From Ruminococcus sp. (GTDB taxonomy: Bacteria > Bacillota > Clostridia > Oscillospirales > Ruminococcaceae), in NCBI GenBank assembly GCA_017961625.1, contig JAGCWY010000059.1, positions 56,038 through 120,037 on the forward strand: 64,000 nt of DNA, written 5' to 3'. Positions within the stretch are counted from its first letter, which is position 1. Every line of letters starts with the position of its first letter. The notes below the pieces were generated by a model. It searched no databases and was not told where the DNA came from. It worked only from the letters and a program-made list of their open reading frames with translations. A program made the position numbers and the translations under genes. Of the stretch, positions 51,899 to 60,732 are shown piece after piece.

Positions 51899-53056
51899 AT
51901 GAATAAGATAACAAACGATATATACTATATTGGCGTAAACGATCATGAAATTGACCTTTTTGAGGGACAGTACGACGTGCCCAACGGCATGGCTTACAAT
52001 TCATATATCATTTTTGACGAGAAAATAGCTGTATTTGATACTGTAGACGGAAAATTTACAGCTCAGTGGCTTGACAATATAACTGAGGTGCTTGCTGATC
52101 GTAAGCCTGATTATATCATAGTTCAGCACATGGAGCCCGACCATTCCGCAAACCTTAAGAACTTTCTTGGTAAGTATCCGGAAACTACCGTTGTAGGCAA
52201 CGCGAAGACCTTCGGAATGATAGAAAATTTCTTTGAAGAGCTTACTATAGCAAACAAGCTTGAGGTTAAGGAAGGGGACAAGCTCTCTCTCGGAAAGCAT
52301 GAGCTCAGTTTTGTATTTGCTCCTATGGTACATTGGCCAGAGGTAATGTTCACTTATGACAGCACAGATAAGGTGCTTTTCTCTGCCGACGCTTTTGGAA
52401 AGTTCGGCGCACTTGACGTTGATGAGGACTGGGCTTGCGAGGCTCGCCGCTATTATTTCGGTATTGTTGGAAAGTACGGTATGCAGGTTCAAGCTGTACT
52501 GAAAAAGGCTGGAGCACTTGACATACAGACTATATGCCCTCTACACGGTCCTGTTTTAAAGGAAAACCTTGGATACTATCTCGGACTTTACAATACATGG
52601 TCAAGCTATGGTGTTGAGTCCGAGGGTATATTCATTGCCTATACTTCTGTATACGGCAATACAAAGAAGGCAGCTGAGCTCCTAAAGGAAAAGCTCGAAG
52701 CTAAGGGCTGTCCGAAGGTCGCTATTGCAGACCTTGCAAGAGAGGATATGGCTGAGTCTGTTGAGGACGCATTTCGTTATGGGAAGCTTGTCATTGCAAC
52801 AACTACCTATAATGCTGATATATTCCCGTTCATGAAGCATTTCATTCTCGACCTCACAGAGAGAAATTATCAGAACCGCACTATCGGTATCATCGAGAAT
52901 GGAAGTTGGGCTCCTGTTGCGGCTAAGACAATAAAGACAATGTTCGAAAAGTCAAAAAACATTACCTTCACTGATACCACTGTTACGCTCAAATCATCTG
53001 TGAAGACTGCAAATATCGCTGAGATTGAAGCGCTTGCGGACGAGCTTATGAAATAA
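51899..53056 (+). CDS. fprA: A-type flavoprotein FprA (flavodiiron O2/NO reductase)
   Basis: A 385-residue flavodiiron protein. The N-terminal metallo-beta-lactamase-like domain carries all diiron ligands: HMEPDH, then H in MVHWPE, D in SADAFGKFG, H in CPLHGPV. The C-terminal flavodoxin domain binds FMN (YTSVYGNTKKAAELL). These enzymes reduce O2 to water or NO to N2O using rubredoxin or related donors and protect strict anaerobes. GAGGT lies upstream of the ATG at 51899. It is followed directly by the FTR-like and thioredoxin genes in one probable operon. Confidence 0.93.
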   Translation: MNKITNDIYYIGVNDHEIDLFEGQYDVPNGMAYNSYIIFDEKIAVFDTVDGKFTAQWLDNITEVLADRKPDYIIVQHMEPDHSANLKNFLGKYPETTVVGNAKTFGMIENFFEELTIANKLEVKEGDKLSLGKHELSFVFAPMVHWPEVMFTYDSTDKVLFSADAFGKFGALDVDEDWACEARRYYFGIVGKYGMQVQAVLKKAGALDIQTICPLHGPVLKENLGYYLGLYNTWSSYGVESEGIFIAYTSVYGNTKKAAELLKEKLEAKGCPKVAIADLAREDMAESVEDAFRYGKLVIATTTYNADIFPFMKHFILDLTERNYQNRTIGIIENGSWAPVAAKTIKTMFEKSKNITFTDTTVTLKSSVKTANIAEIEALADELMK

Positions 53057-53078
53057 TAAAGAAGGGGAGGGATCATGC

Positions 53079-53282
53079 GTGAAAATTACACTGAATCCCG
53101 ACAAGGAAGTAGTTGACAGAATAAAAGAGGGCCTGAAAATGAAGGACGGCTACTGTCCGTGCAGACTGGCGAAAACTCCCGAAAACAAGTGTATGTGCAA
53201 GGAGTTCCGCGACCAGATAGCAGACCCAGATTTTGAAGGCTTTTGTCACTGTATGCTGTATTACAAATCGCTGGAGGATTAA
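53079..53282 (+). CDS. Ferredoxin-thioredoxin reductase catalytic chain-like protein
   Basis: A 67-residue protein with the six cysteines of the FTR catalytic chain: C26-P-C28, C38-M-C40 and C56-H-C58, in the context YCPCRLAK, KCMCKEF and GFCHCMLYYK. These bind a 4Fe-4S cluster and hold the redox disulfide in FTR, which passes electrons from ferredoxin to thioredoxin. Plant FTR is about 115 residues; this is a compact form without the variable chain. Start codon is GTG at 53079, after GGGGAGGG. It sits between fprA and a thioredoxin gene whose ATG is two bases from its stop. Confidence 0.82.
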   Translation: MKITLNPDKEVVDRIKEGLKMKDGYCPCRLAKTPENKCMCKEFRDQIADPDFEGFCHCMLYYKSLED

Positions 53283-53284
53283 AT

Positions 53285-53602
53285 ATGAGTGAGATAATCA
53301 TAACAAAGGACAACTTCGACGATGAAGTACGAAACTTTAAGGGTATACCTGTGCTTATCGACTTCTGGGCGAGCTGGTGCGGACCGTGCATGATGCTGGC
53401 GCCGGTAGTTGAGAAGATAGCGGAGGAGTACGACGGAAAAGTTAAGGTATGCAAGGTCAATGTTGACGATCAGCCGGAGCTTGCAGCAGCTTTCAGGGTA
53501 GAGAGCATACCTTTGCTTGTGGTGGTAAAGGACGGCGCTATAGTAAATCAGGCTGTCGGACTTCGCTCGAAAGAAGATATATTAAAAATGTTGAAACTGT
53601 AA
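53285..53602 (+). CDS. trxA: Thioredoxin
   Basis: A 105-residue thioredoxin: WCGPC at 31-35 (C32, C35), FRVESIPLLVV with the cis-proline (Leu follows where Thr is usual). It exchanges disulfides with target proteins. The ATG at 53285 follows GGAGG. Placed after the FTR-like gene, it is the likely reductive partner: FTR-like protein would take electrons from ferredoxin and give them to this thioredoxin. This pairing is inference from adjacency and the known FTR reaction. Confidence 0.92.
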   Translation: MSEIIITKDNFDDEVRNFKGIPVLIDFWASWCGPCMMLAPVVEKIAEEYDGKVKVCKVNVDDQPELAAAFRVESIPLLVVVKDGAIVNQAVGLRSKEDILKMLKL

Positions 53603-53679
53603 TATGTAAAAGCTCACTGATGAAAGTGTGCTATAAGCGTGGCAAATAAATAAAAAGCTGCAGTTTATCTCTGCGAAAG

Positions 53680-53744
53680 TTGCCATTCGTATAATTTTAT
53701 GATATAATAATATAAAGTCTCCGCAGTCGGTATGACTGCGGAGA
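53680..53744 (+). promoter_or_regulatory. exoA promoter followed by a 5' hairpin
   Basis: TTGCCA (53680-53685), 17 bases, TATAAT (53703-53708). About 10 bases later TCTCCGCAGTC (53718-53728) and GACTGCGGAGA (53734-53744) form a perfect 11-bp hairpin, which would be at the very 5' end of the mRNA. Confidence 0.65.
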
Positions 53745-53766
53745 AATTCTTTTTGGAGGTATAGTA

Positions 53767-54513
53767 ATGAAGCTCATATCATGGAACGTCAACGGATTTC
53801 GCGCTTGTTTGCAGAAGGGCTTTAAGGATTTCTTCAATGTTGCGGACGCTGATATATTTTGCTTGCAGGAGACAAAAATGCAGCCAGATCAGGCAGACTT
53901 CACGCCTGAGGGTTACCATATATACTTTCACAGCGCTGTAAAGAAGGGTTACTCGGGAACTGCCGTATTCAGCAAGACTGAGCCGATTTCTGTTACCTAC
54001 GGCATAAACGGCACTCATCTTGACGAGGGCCGAGTTATCACCTGTGAGTACAAGGAATTCTATTTCGTCTGCTGTTATGTGCCAAACGCTCAGGACGGCT
54101 TGAAGCGTATCGATTACCGAATGGAGTTCGAGGACGATATGAGGGCTTATCTTTCGGAGCTTGACAGGAAAAAACCCGTTATCTACTGCGGCGACCTCAA
54201 TGTAGCTCACGAGGAGATAGATCTGAAAAATCCCAAGACCAATCGCGGCAATGCAGGCTTTTCCGACGAGGAGCGCAGCAAGTTTACGGAACTTCTTGGC
54301 GCAGGCTTTGCGGATACCTTCCGCAGATTGTACCCAGATACTATTACATATTCATGGTGGTCTTATCGCTTCAAAGCTCGTGAAAAGAATGCAGGCTGGC
54401 GTATAGACTATTTTGTGGTTTCAGAAAGGTTTATGGATCATGTGAAGGATTCAGAGATACTTACCGATGTAATTGGCAGTGATCACTGTCCTGTAATGCT
54501 GACTATTGAGTGA
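53767..54513 (+). CDS. exoA: Exodeoxyribonuclease III / AP endonuclease
   Basis: A 248-residue exonuclease III family enzyme: ISWNVNGFRACL (residues 4-15), CLQETKMQ, GDLNVAHEEIDLKNPK, GWRIDYFVVSE and SDHCPVML, all catalytic and metal-binding signatures. It cuts at abasic sites and trims 3' ends in base-excision repair. RBS GGAGGT. A small unknown gene begins near its stop. Confidence 0.95.
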   Translation: MKLISWNVNGFRACLQKGFKDFFNVADADIFCLQETKMQPDQADFTPEGYHIYFHSAVKKGYSGTAVFSKTEPISVTYGINGTHLDEGRVITCEYKEFYFVCCYVPNAQDGLKRIDYRMEFEDDMRAYLSELDRKKPVIYCGDLNVAHEEIDLKNPKTNRGNAGFSDEERSKFTELLGAGFADTFRRLYPDTITYSWWSYRFKAREKNAGWRIDYFVVSERFMDHVKDSEILTDVIGSDHCPVMLTIE

Positions 54514-54529
54514 CCATGCGGTGACAGGA

Positions 54530-54841
54530 ATGACAGAGCGTGAACGGATATATTCGGATAATATCAGTAATATAGCAATGGAAATAAGCATTTCTCATGT
54601 CTGGAGAGAGCGGATATTTGCTTTAAAAGGCGGAGAAGTACTGAAACTTTCGGCAAATGACAAGGATATTATCCCCGAATACATCAGAGATGTAATAGTT
54701 GACAATCATTTGTCTTTCACCATTCAGATAGTAGAGAAGTGTGAAGAAGAATATGATGAAGGACTGGTCATATTTAAATTCAGTTCGGATGAATTTCCGA
54801 AGATAACAGCATATTCGGGTAATAACCCTTTGATAATATGA
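54530..54841 (+). CDS. Small hypothetical protein after exoA
   Basis: A 103-residue unknown soluble protein starting MTERERIYSDNISN, with VWRERIFALKGGEVLKL and an acidic middle (KCEEEYDEGLVIFKF). A TTG at 54506 is an alternative start overlapping exoA; neither has a strong RBS. No motif recognised. It is closed by a symmetrical terminator. Confidence 0.5.
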   Translation: MTERERIYSDNISNIAMEISISHVWRERIFALKGGEVLKLSANDKDIIPEYIRDVIVDNHLSFTIQIVEKCEEEYDEGLVIFKFSSDEFPKITAYSGNNPLII

Positions 54842-54852
54842 CAATTTAAAAT

Positions 54853-54881
54853 TTTACGGGCGCATTTTATGCGCCCGTAAA
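54853..54881. terminator. Bidirectional terminator
   Basis: TTTACGGGCGCAT and ATGCGCCCGTAAA pair perfectly over a TTT loop, with A/T-rich flanks on both sides, between convergent genes. Confidence 0.8.
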
Positions 54882-54887
54882 TATTTA

Positions 54888-55682
54888 TTATGAAAAAGTT
54901 TTCTTGAAGCAAAGATAATTTCGTCCGTCCTCTTTACCATATATGGCAAAGCAGATATGCTCAAAGAGCTTTCCGTAGCCCTCGTCGGCTATGACCTTTC
55001 TAAAATACTCCGATACTTCATCGGGCTTGTTGCCGAAAGCTCCGCAGCCCCACGCGCCGAGTATCAGGTTTTTATGACCGTGTTCCGCGGCGATGGCAAG
55101 CATAATGCGTATCCGTCTTGTCATGGTCTCGGCTATTTTTTTTCCCGAAGCAATCAGAGCCGCACCCCGTCTGTTCGGAGCGGGAACGGTTATCACAGCT
55201 GCCGAAAACGTTTCATCGAGAAGCATACAGTGATGATCTCGGAAAACGCATACATCAGGAGAGTACAACATATAGTCGGACTCAACTGAGCTCAGATGAG
55301 AATTGTTGTGGCGGTACATTTCCTTTGCACCCTCAGAGGTTATGGAAGTGTACAGTGTGCTGCACCTGCAAAGAGCTTCCTCCTGTGCGTTTGCTCCGAG
55401 TCTGAAACCGCCGCCTGCTTTATGTGCATTGGCGAAATTCATTACGAAGGGATATTCAAAGCGGCTCGCAGCAGTAAATGTGTCCTCTGTGGTAACGGTT
55501 ATCTCACACATTTTTCCGTCAGGGATAACGATGTTTTTCAGGAGCTCAGCGCCCTTTTCGGGGGAGTATGACACAACTGCCGTAAAGTCGTTTTTGGGCA
55601 GCTCCACACGCTTTCCGTCCTTTTCATAGGAGCCGTCGGCAGTTATTTTTATAGTCTCGTTTGCAACTGTGATATTGTTCAT
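54888..55682 (-). CDS. PARG-like poly(ADP-ribose) glycohydrolase domain protein (TIGR02452)
   Basis: A 264-residue protein of the TIGR02452/DUF2263 family, related to microbial poly(ADP-ribose) glycohydrolases. The signature is MNFANAHKAGGGFRLGANAQ with G90-G92 and the catalytic-type pair E101-E102 in AQEEALCR; macrodomain features follow (ILGAWGCGAFGNKPDEV). Known PARGs use QEE to hydrolyse ADP-ribose chains. The substrate in this organism is unproven. It ends four bases before the metallophosphoesterase reading starts in the same direction, so the two are probably cotranscribed. Confidence 0.85.
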   Translation of the reverse strand: MNNITVANETIKITADGSYEKDGKRVELPKNDFTAVVSYSPEKGAELLKNIVIPDGKMCEITVTTEDTFTAASRFEYPFVMNFANAHKAGGGFRLGANAQEEALCRCSTLYTSITSEGAKEMYRHNNSHLSSVESDYMLYSPDVCVFRDHHCMLLDETFSAAVITVPAPNRRGAALIASGKKIAETMTRRIRIMLAIAAEHGHKNLILGAWGCGAFGNKPDEVSEYFRKVIADEGYGKLFEHICFAIYGKEDGRNYLCFKKTFS

Positions 55683-55686
55683 AAGA

Positions 55687-56790
55687 TCACTTCCAACCTG
55701 TGATGTCGATAACGTTGTACTCGGAAACAGCGCCTGTCTTGAAGGGGATAGCCCAACCCGAAATACCTGAAGTCACGATAAAATCCGTATTTTCGCGGAC
55801 CGTATGGCCGTATACGAAATCGTTTGCTTTTATCCACAGACCGATATATCCGGAGGGCCATATATGACCGCCATGGGTATGTCCGGAGTACACAAGGTCA
55901 ACCTTTGACGCAGCCTCATTGTCATAGTCGTTTGGCTGATGGTCCAACACGAGGGTGTACACATCAGGAGAAATACCATCTGCAAGCTCGCCTATAGTCT
56001 TTCGTGACTCGTCATGCTTGTCGCGCCTGCCTATTATTGCGAAATTATCTGTTACCATTACAGCCTTGTCTTCAAGGACGGTAACGTTGTTTTTTTCAAG
56101 CTCGGAATACAACTCATCGAGAGTAAAATCCCGATAGCCTTCCATATATCCCTTATCGTGGTTCCCGCTGACAAAGTATATACCGTATGTAGTTTTCAGC
56201 TCTCCAAGAGCCTTACAGGATTTTATCATATCGTCACGTTTTGAGTCGTCGTCCACAAAATCTCCGGCAATAACGACGATATCCGGATTTTCAGCCTGTA
56301 TTCGCGCCATTTCCTTTGCCATAGCGTCTCCGTCAAGGGTTATGCCCACATGGGAGTCGGCAAAGCCGGCAATACGCAGTCTGCCGCCTGCTATGGCTTT
56401 ATCTGTACTTATGGAATATGGTGTACACACGACATGGTGAGCGTTGTACCAGCCTATGCACAGATAGACCGCAGTAAAAAGTATTACTAGTATGCCCTCA
56501 ATATTGTACCTGCGTTCTTTTTTTGTGACCCTTTTTAATATGCAAGCGATAAGGTCGGCTATGAGCCAGAATATTATAAGGTGCAGTATTACAACTATAG
56601 CACTGTAAAAATTTATAAAGCTGAGGCAGGCGATACCGGCTACAGGAATGATACTTGCAAGCCAGGAGAGCTTTTTGTGCCTTTCGCTAAGCCTTTTAAT
56701 AAAGCTAAAACGATGAAACCGCGTTATAAGGTAAAATGCGCCGCCTAACGACATTAGCATGAGTATAACAAAAAGTAAGATCCAGAACAT
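55687..56790 (-). CDS. Membrane metallophosphoesterase (YkuE-like)
   Basis: A 367-residue membrane protein: four N-terminal helices (about 3-20, 42-62, 66-88 and 103-120) then a calcineurin-like phosphoesterase domain with FADSHVG, IAGDFVDDD, VSGNHD, LVLDHQPNDY and SGHTHGGHIWPSG. The metal centre is therefore complete. It probably acts at the outer face of the membrane on a phosphodiester; substrate unknown. It precedes the PARG-like gene leftwards. Confidence 0.85.
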   Translation of the reverse strand: MFWILLFVILMLMSLGGAFYLITRFHRFSFIKRLSERHKKLSWLASIIPVAGIACLSFINFYSAIVVILHLIIFWLIADLIACILKRVTKKERRYNIEGILVILFTAVYLCIGWYNAHHVVCTPYSISTDKAIAGGRLRIAGFADSHVGITLDGDAMAKEMARIQAENPDIVVIAGDFVDDDSKRDDMIKSCKALGELKTTYGIYFVSGNHDKGYMEGYRDFTLDELYSELEKNNVTVLEDKAVMVTDNFAIIGRRDKHDESRKTIGELADGISPDVYTLVLDHQPNDYDNEAASKVDLVYSGHTHGGHIWPSGYIGLWIKANDFVYGHTVRENTDFIVTSGISGWAIPFKTGAVSEYNVIDITGWK

Positions 56791-56940
56791 TGTTTCCCCC
56801 TGAGATATGGTAATGTATCATATCCAAAAAGTTGTATTTTACGTCTTATTATAACTATAACAGTTTTTTGGAGTTATGTCAAGCTATGGGTAAAAAAGCA
56901 GCTTTTTTGTTGCAAATAATCTTCTCTGCTGTTCATACTG

Positions 56941-56969
56941 TTGAAATCGGCAGAAACCTGTGTTATAAT
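56941..56969 (+). promoter_or_regulatory. Promoter of the GH5 gene
   Basis: TTGAAA (56941-56946), a 17-base spacer and TATAAT (56964-56969). TGTTGAAAT (56939-56947), a member of the repeated 9-mer family, overlaps the -35 box. Confidence 0.65.
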
Positions 56970-57030
56970 ATGTGTAAGATTTTGTGATATTATGTTCATT
57001 TTTGGTCAGTGAAAAGGGGGAGAGCAGCTG

Positions 57031-58224
57031 ATGAGCGTTAAGGTCGGAGAGCTCAGGATATCCGCTAAGGAGATAGCGGAAAAAATGGGAGCAGGCTGGA
57101 ATTACGGCAATACACTTGAAGCGAATTTCGGTGGGACTCCCGACGAGACAGTATGGGGAAATCCAAAGGCTTCGCAGGAAATGGTTGATACTGTTGCAGA
57201 GGCAGGCTTTGATACTGTGAGAATACCCATATCCTATCTGAGCAAGATAGACGACAACAATGGCTATAAGATAAACGAGGAATGGCTCGGACGTATAGCT
57301 GAGGTAGTTGATTACTGCTATAACAGGGGAATGTTCGTTATAATCAATATGCACGGCGACGGTTATCATACCATAAATGGCGGCTGGCTCTTCTGCGACA
57401 GCGAGGATCAGTGCTATGTAAAGGAAAAGTTTGCGGCTGTATGGCGGCAGGTAGCTCTTCGCTTTGCAGACTATGACGAGCATCTTATATTTGAGTGCAT
57501 GAACGAAGTATTTGACGGGATATATCATGATCCTGTGCCAGAATACTATGAGAATATAAACGATTACGATCAGATATTCGTGGATACTGTCCGCAGCGCC
57601 GGAGGCTGCAATACTCATCGTTGGTTGCTTGTGGCAGGATGGAATACCGATATAAAGTATACCTGCGGCAATTATGGTTTCAGGTTTCCGGAAGACAGAG
57701 GAAATACAGCAGATGAGGGCAGACTTATGCTTTCTGTTCACTGCTACGACCCGTGGGAGTACTGCGGAGACGATATGAAAAAGATATTCCTGTGGGGAGA
57801 AAAAGGACAGGAAATAATAGAAATGAGCAATGCCGATCCCATAAACGATGCAAACTGGGGCGAGGAGGAGCATATAAAGGCTCAGCTATCAATGCTCAGG
57901 GAGAGATACGTTGATAAGGGTATCCCAGTAGTGATAGGGGAGTTCGGCTGCATAGACAAGACATTTGAGCATTCTGTGCTACCTGACAGGATAGCTGAGA
58001 ATCGCGCTTACTATGACGGTTTTTTGGCCGGAACCGCGGCGAAAAATGGTATAGTTCCCGTTTACTGGGACAACGGCTACAATGGTCCAAATGGCTTTGG
58101 TCTTTTTGACCGCAGAAAGCTTACCAAGACTCAGCCGGAGCTTATCGAGGCTATAGTCTGCGGAGTGAAGAACAAGGACCCAATGTCGGGAAGAAGCGCA
58201 TATATCGACAGGTATACAGGTTAA
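57031..58224 (+). CDS. GH5 family glycoside hydrolase, no signal peptide
   Basis: A 397-residue TIM-barrel GH5 protein: GWNYGNTLEAN at the start, FDTVRIPISYLSKI, the acid/base E159 in FECMNEVFDG, HCYDPWEY and the nucleophile E304 in IGEFGCIDK, with VYWDNGYNGPNGFGLFD at the end. GH5 members cleave beta-glucans, mannans or xyloglucan; the exact activity is not determined here. It has no signal peptide, dockerin or binding module, which suggests an intracellular enzyme acting on imported oligosaccharides. RBS AAGGGGGAG. It stands alone. Confidence 0.9.
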   Translation: MSVKVGELRISAKEIAEKMGAGWNYGNTLEANFGGTPDETVWGNPKASQEMVDTVAEAGFDTVRIPISYLSKIDDNNGYKINEEWLGRIAEVVDYCYNRGMFVIINMHGDGYHTINGGWLFCDSEDQCYVKEKFAAVWRQVALRFADYDEHLIFECMNEVFDGIYHDPVPEYYENINDYDQIFVDTVRSAGGCNTHRWLLVAGWNTDIKYTCGNYGFRFPEDRGNTADEGRLMLSVHCYDPWEYCGDDMKKIFLWGEKGQEIIEMSNADPINDANWGEEEHIKAQLSMLRERYVDKGIPVVIGEFGCIDKTFEHSVLPDRIAENRAYYDGFLAGTAAKNGIVPVYWDNGYNGPNGFGLFDRRKLTKTQPELIEAIVCGVKNKDPMSGRSAYIDRYTG

Positions 58225-58532
58225 TCGGTTCAGCTCAGGGCTTCCGACCGGCTTGTCTTCCTGTAATTAGGGACAGTTGTTGGTATGGGAAGCCTTTTCT
58301 TATTAAAGTTTCCCAGGTAATAAAGTTTAAGCTTTTGTAAGGCTCTATCTATAATGGGGTCAGAATAAGGTTTTATTCAATGCAAAACTATTGAATATTG
58401 AAAAACATATTTTCAGATTCTATGGTTTGCGTAAAATTAGCGGGTTGGGTTTGTGAAATATAATGAAGATCTCCCGAAGACGGTATGTACCGCCTTCGGG
58501 AGATCTTGCTTTGGGGGTTATGATAAAGGATT
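58225..58532. other. Spacer between convergent GH5 and anti-sigma genes
   Basis: 308 bases with no gene seen. AAGATCTCCCGAAG (58466-58479) and CTTCGGGAGATCTT (58494-58507) form a perfect 14-bp stem with an inner GGTA/TACC pair, most likely the leftward terminator of the anti-sigma gene, though the following T run is weak. Confidence 0.6.
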
Positions 58533-59945
58533 TTAGGAATTATCAGATACTGGTGTTATATTAACATTTGAAAATGTGAAGTACTTGGAGTATTCATCCT
58601 CTGAACCGGTACGGTAACGTACATGGTTAGGCGTTCCTGTACTGAATTCAATGTCGGAGTTGAATACGATATAGTCCCTGCCAGCCTTGTCTCTGAGTGT
58701 GCATTTGATCCTACAGTTTTTGTCGTCGTCATTTGCAATTATTTCGAGAGCATCTCTAATTTTATCAAAGCCAAATGCAGTTACAGTGCCGTCTTCTGTG
58801 AAGTCGTCGTCTATATCGAGCTCGTCGGGAGAATATGAGACTGAGCCTTTATTGAAGTATACTTGAACAGCAGTTGCTGCCAAAGATTCGACATTGCGTC
58901 CTTCATCGATACCATCTATCTTCCATTCTCCGTTTTCATTTTTGATGCTAAAGGTCAGCTTTGTACCGACCCTGTCATTAGCATAGCTACTGAATGGCAA
59001 AGTTGGTGCAAATCTTGAAGCCTTAAAGTAGTCTGTAAAGCTGGAAAGCTCTGTATTTACCACAGGCTCACTGCTGTAGAAGTCCTTGTCTTTTATCATA
59101 TTATTTGTGCAGGCATATAAGTTGCCATTGTAGGTTATGAATCTGCAGGTCTTGTATTCAAGCTCCGCGGCATCAATGGTATCTCCGTTCTTATATTCGC
59201 TCAAATCATTTCCAAAATCTTCCTGTAAATATAAAGTGGTCATTGATGATAGTTCAATATCTCCTTCGTTATATATACTGGAAGAATTAATAAGCTCATT
59301 CTTGAAATCATCAGTGAATATGCTAAACAATGCATTTTTCAGGTCATCGCCCGACTGTATCTCCGAGTCTGTTACACGACAGTATTTCTCCTCGTGACTG
59401 CCTTCATCAGGTCGCTTTGAATTGAAAACAGTGAAGGTCAAGGTGTCATTCTCGTCAATGTCTACATCATGATAATAGAGTACTTTTTCATAATGTGCTA
59501 ATTTATCAGTAAGCTCAGCTGCGATTTCATTGTATTCTCTCAGCTCTGATTCTGTGACAGAGGCGGTCGTTGCCGTTTCTGTTGTTTTGCTTATATTTAT
59601 TGTTGTGGTTGTCTGATCTGTTGTATTAATAACGGACGGTCTTTTCTTCAAGAGCAACATGCTTCCTGTGATGCCGCCTACAGCGAGTACTGCTGCAGCT
59701 GCTATACTTGTGTATCTGTGCCATAAGGGCCGATTGTAGCGTTCTACGCCGCTTACTACGACTCCGTCCTCGCTGTCGTCTTTAGTTTCATTTTTATCTG
59801 TTTTTATGTTACTTTCTATATTATACTTTCTTTCGCTCATAGCAAAGATTCTCTCCTTTTCCTCGTCGGTAAGAACGGGGAAGTCCTGAGCGATCTTTTC
59901 TATATCCATATCGTCCAGCTCCTTGAAAAAATCATGATTCTTCAT
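58533..59945 (-). CDS. Single-pass membrane protein, probable anti-sigma factor
   Basis: A 470-residue protein. The N-terminal 60 residues are cytosolic and acidic with MKNHDFFKELDDMDIEKIAQ, like anti-sigma domains that bind ECF sigma factors; a membrane segment spans about 82-102 (IAAAAVLAVGGITGSMLLL), then a Thr-rich linker, then an extracellular strand-rich domain of about 330 residues. Its start overlaps the sigma gene's stop by four bases, the typical sigma/anti-sigma arrangement. The signal sensed is unknown. The hairpin after its stop may be its terminator. Confidence 0.75.
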   Translation of the reverse strand: MKNHDFFKELDDMDIEKIAQDFPVLTDEEKERIFAMSERKYNIESNIKTDKNETKDDSEDGVVVSGVERYNRPLWHRYTSIAAAAVLAVGGITGSMLLLKKRPSVINTTDQTTTTINISKTTETATTASVTESELREYNEIAAELTDKLAHYEKVLYYHDVDIDENDTLTFTVFNSKRPDEGSHEEKYCRVTDSEIQSGDDLKNALFSIFTDDFKNELINSSSIYNEGDIELSSMTTLYLQEDFGNDLSEYKNGDTIDAAELEYKTCRFITYNGNLYACTNNMIKDKDFYSSEPVVNTELSSFTDYFKASRFAPTLPFSSYANDRVGTKLTFSIKNENGEWKIDGIDEGRNVESLAATAVQVYFNKGSVSYSPDELDIDDDFTEDGTVTAFGFDKIRDALEIIANDDDKNCRIKCTLRDKAGRDYIVFNSDIEFSTGTPNHVRYRTGSEDEYSKYFTFSNVNITPVSDNS

Positions 59946-60520
59946 ATCAGTCCCTCCTTGCCTATACCTGCTTCGGCGAGCAGAGCTTTAAGCCTGAGCT
60001 TTGCTCGGCTGCTTCGCTTCTGAACGGCTGTGGCTGTCATAGAGACGCTTTGGGAAATTTCCTTCGCGGTACGATTGTAATAGTATTGTTGTATTATAAT
60101 AGTGGAATCGGGTTCGCCCAGCTCTTTTATCTTGTTCATTATTATACCTGCAAGTTCCTTGCGCTCGGTATTCTCAACAAGCCTTTCATCTGTGCCGAAC
60201 TCTTTTTCGTCATCGTCATCCAAGGATATGCTTCTAATATTCTGAAGACTGAGCCTGCGGTAAGCGTCAATAGCAGTATTTCGCGATACCGTGCCGATAA
60301 AGCCTTTTATATCCCCTGAAAAATCGATATCTTTATCGAGCCTCTTGTATACCTTAAGAAAAATATCGCTTACACAGTCCTCTATATCCTCGCGGGAACC
60401 GCTGTTACGCAAAACATTTATAACGATGGCATATACATAGTTGCAGAATTTATCAAAGATCGCTCTGTGACATTTTTGCTTTGACTCCGCCAGAAGCAGG
60501 CGTAGTTCAGTCTCTGTCAT
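59942..60520 (-). CDS. ECF-type RNA polymerase sigma factor
   Basis: A 192-residue sigma-70 family factor with region 2 (IEDCVSDIFLKVYKRL) and region 4 (QQYYYNRTAKEISQSVSM and KRSSRAKLRLKALL), no region 1 or 3, so ECF class. The ATG at 60520 is used because AGGAGG is eight bases upstream; two earlier in-frame ATGs lie above that RBS. It likely directs a small regulon, perhaps including its own operon, under control of the membrane anti-sigma downstream. No target promoter was identified. Confidence 0.88.
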   Translation of the reverse strand: MTETELRLLLAESKQKCHRAIFDKFCNYVYAIVINVLRNSGSREDIEDCVSDIFLKVYKRLDKDIDFSGDIKGFIGTVSRNTAIDAYRRLSLQNIRSISLDDDDEKEFGTDERLVENTERKELAGIIMNKIKELGEPDSTIIIQQYYYNRTAKEISQSVSMTATAVQKRSSRAKLRLKALLAEAGIGKEGLI

Positions 60521-60665
60521 CGGGAACTCCTCCTTTATTGAATGCATTCGTAAGTATAATCGAAATACAGGCAGTATTTCAGACATATTATTCTAACATT
60601 TTTTGCTAAAAATCGCAAGCACTTTGAAAAACAGAAATAAATTATTGAAAAACAATAATTTTCTA

Positions 60666-60694
60666 TTGACAAATGATATTTTATGTGCTATACT
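60666..60694 (+). promoter_or_regulatory. Promoter of the DUF2975/HTH operon
   Basis: TTGACA (60666-60671), a 17-base spacer and TATACT (60689-60694), about 40 bases before the DUF2975 start. Confidence 0.8.
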
Positions 60695-60732
60695 ATAGTT
60701 ACAGTAAACCAATATCAAAGGAGAGCGGACTT

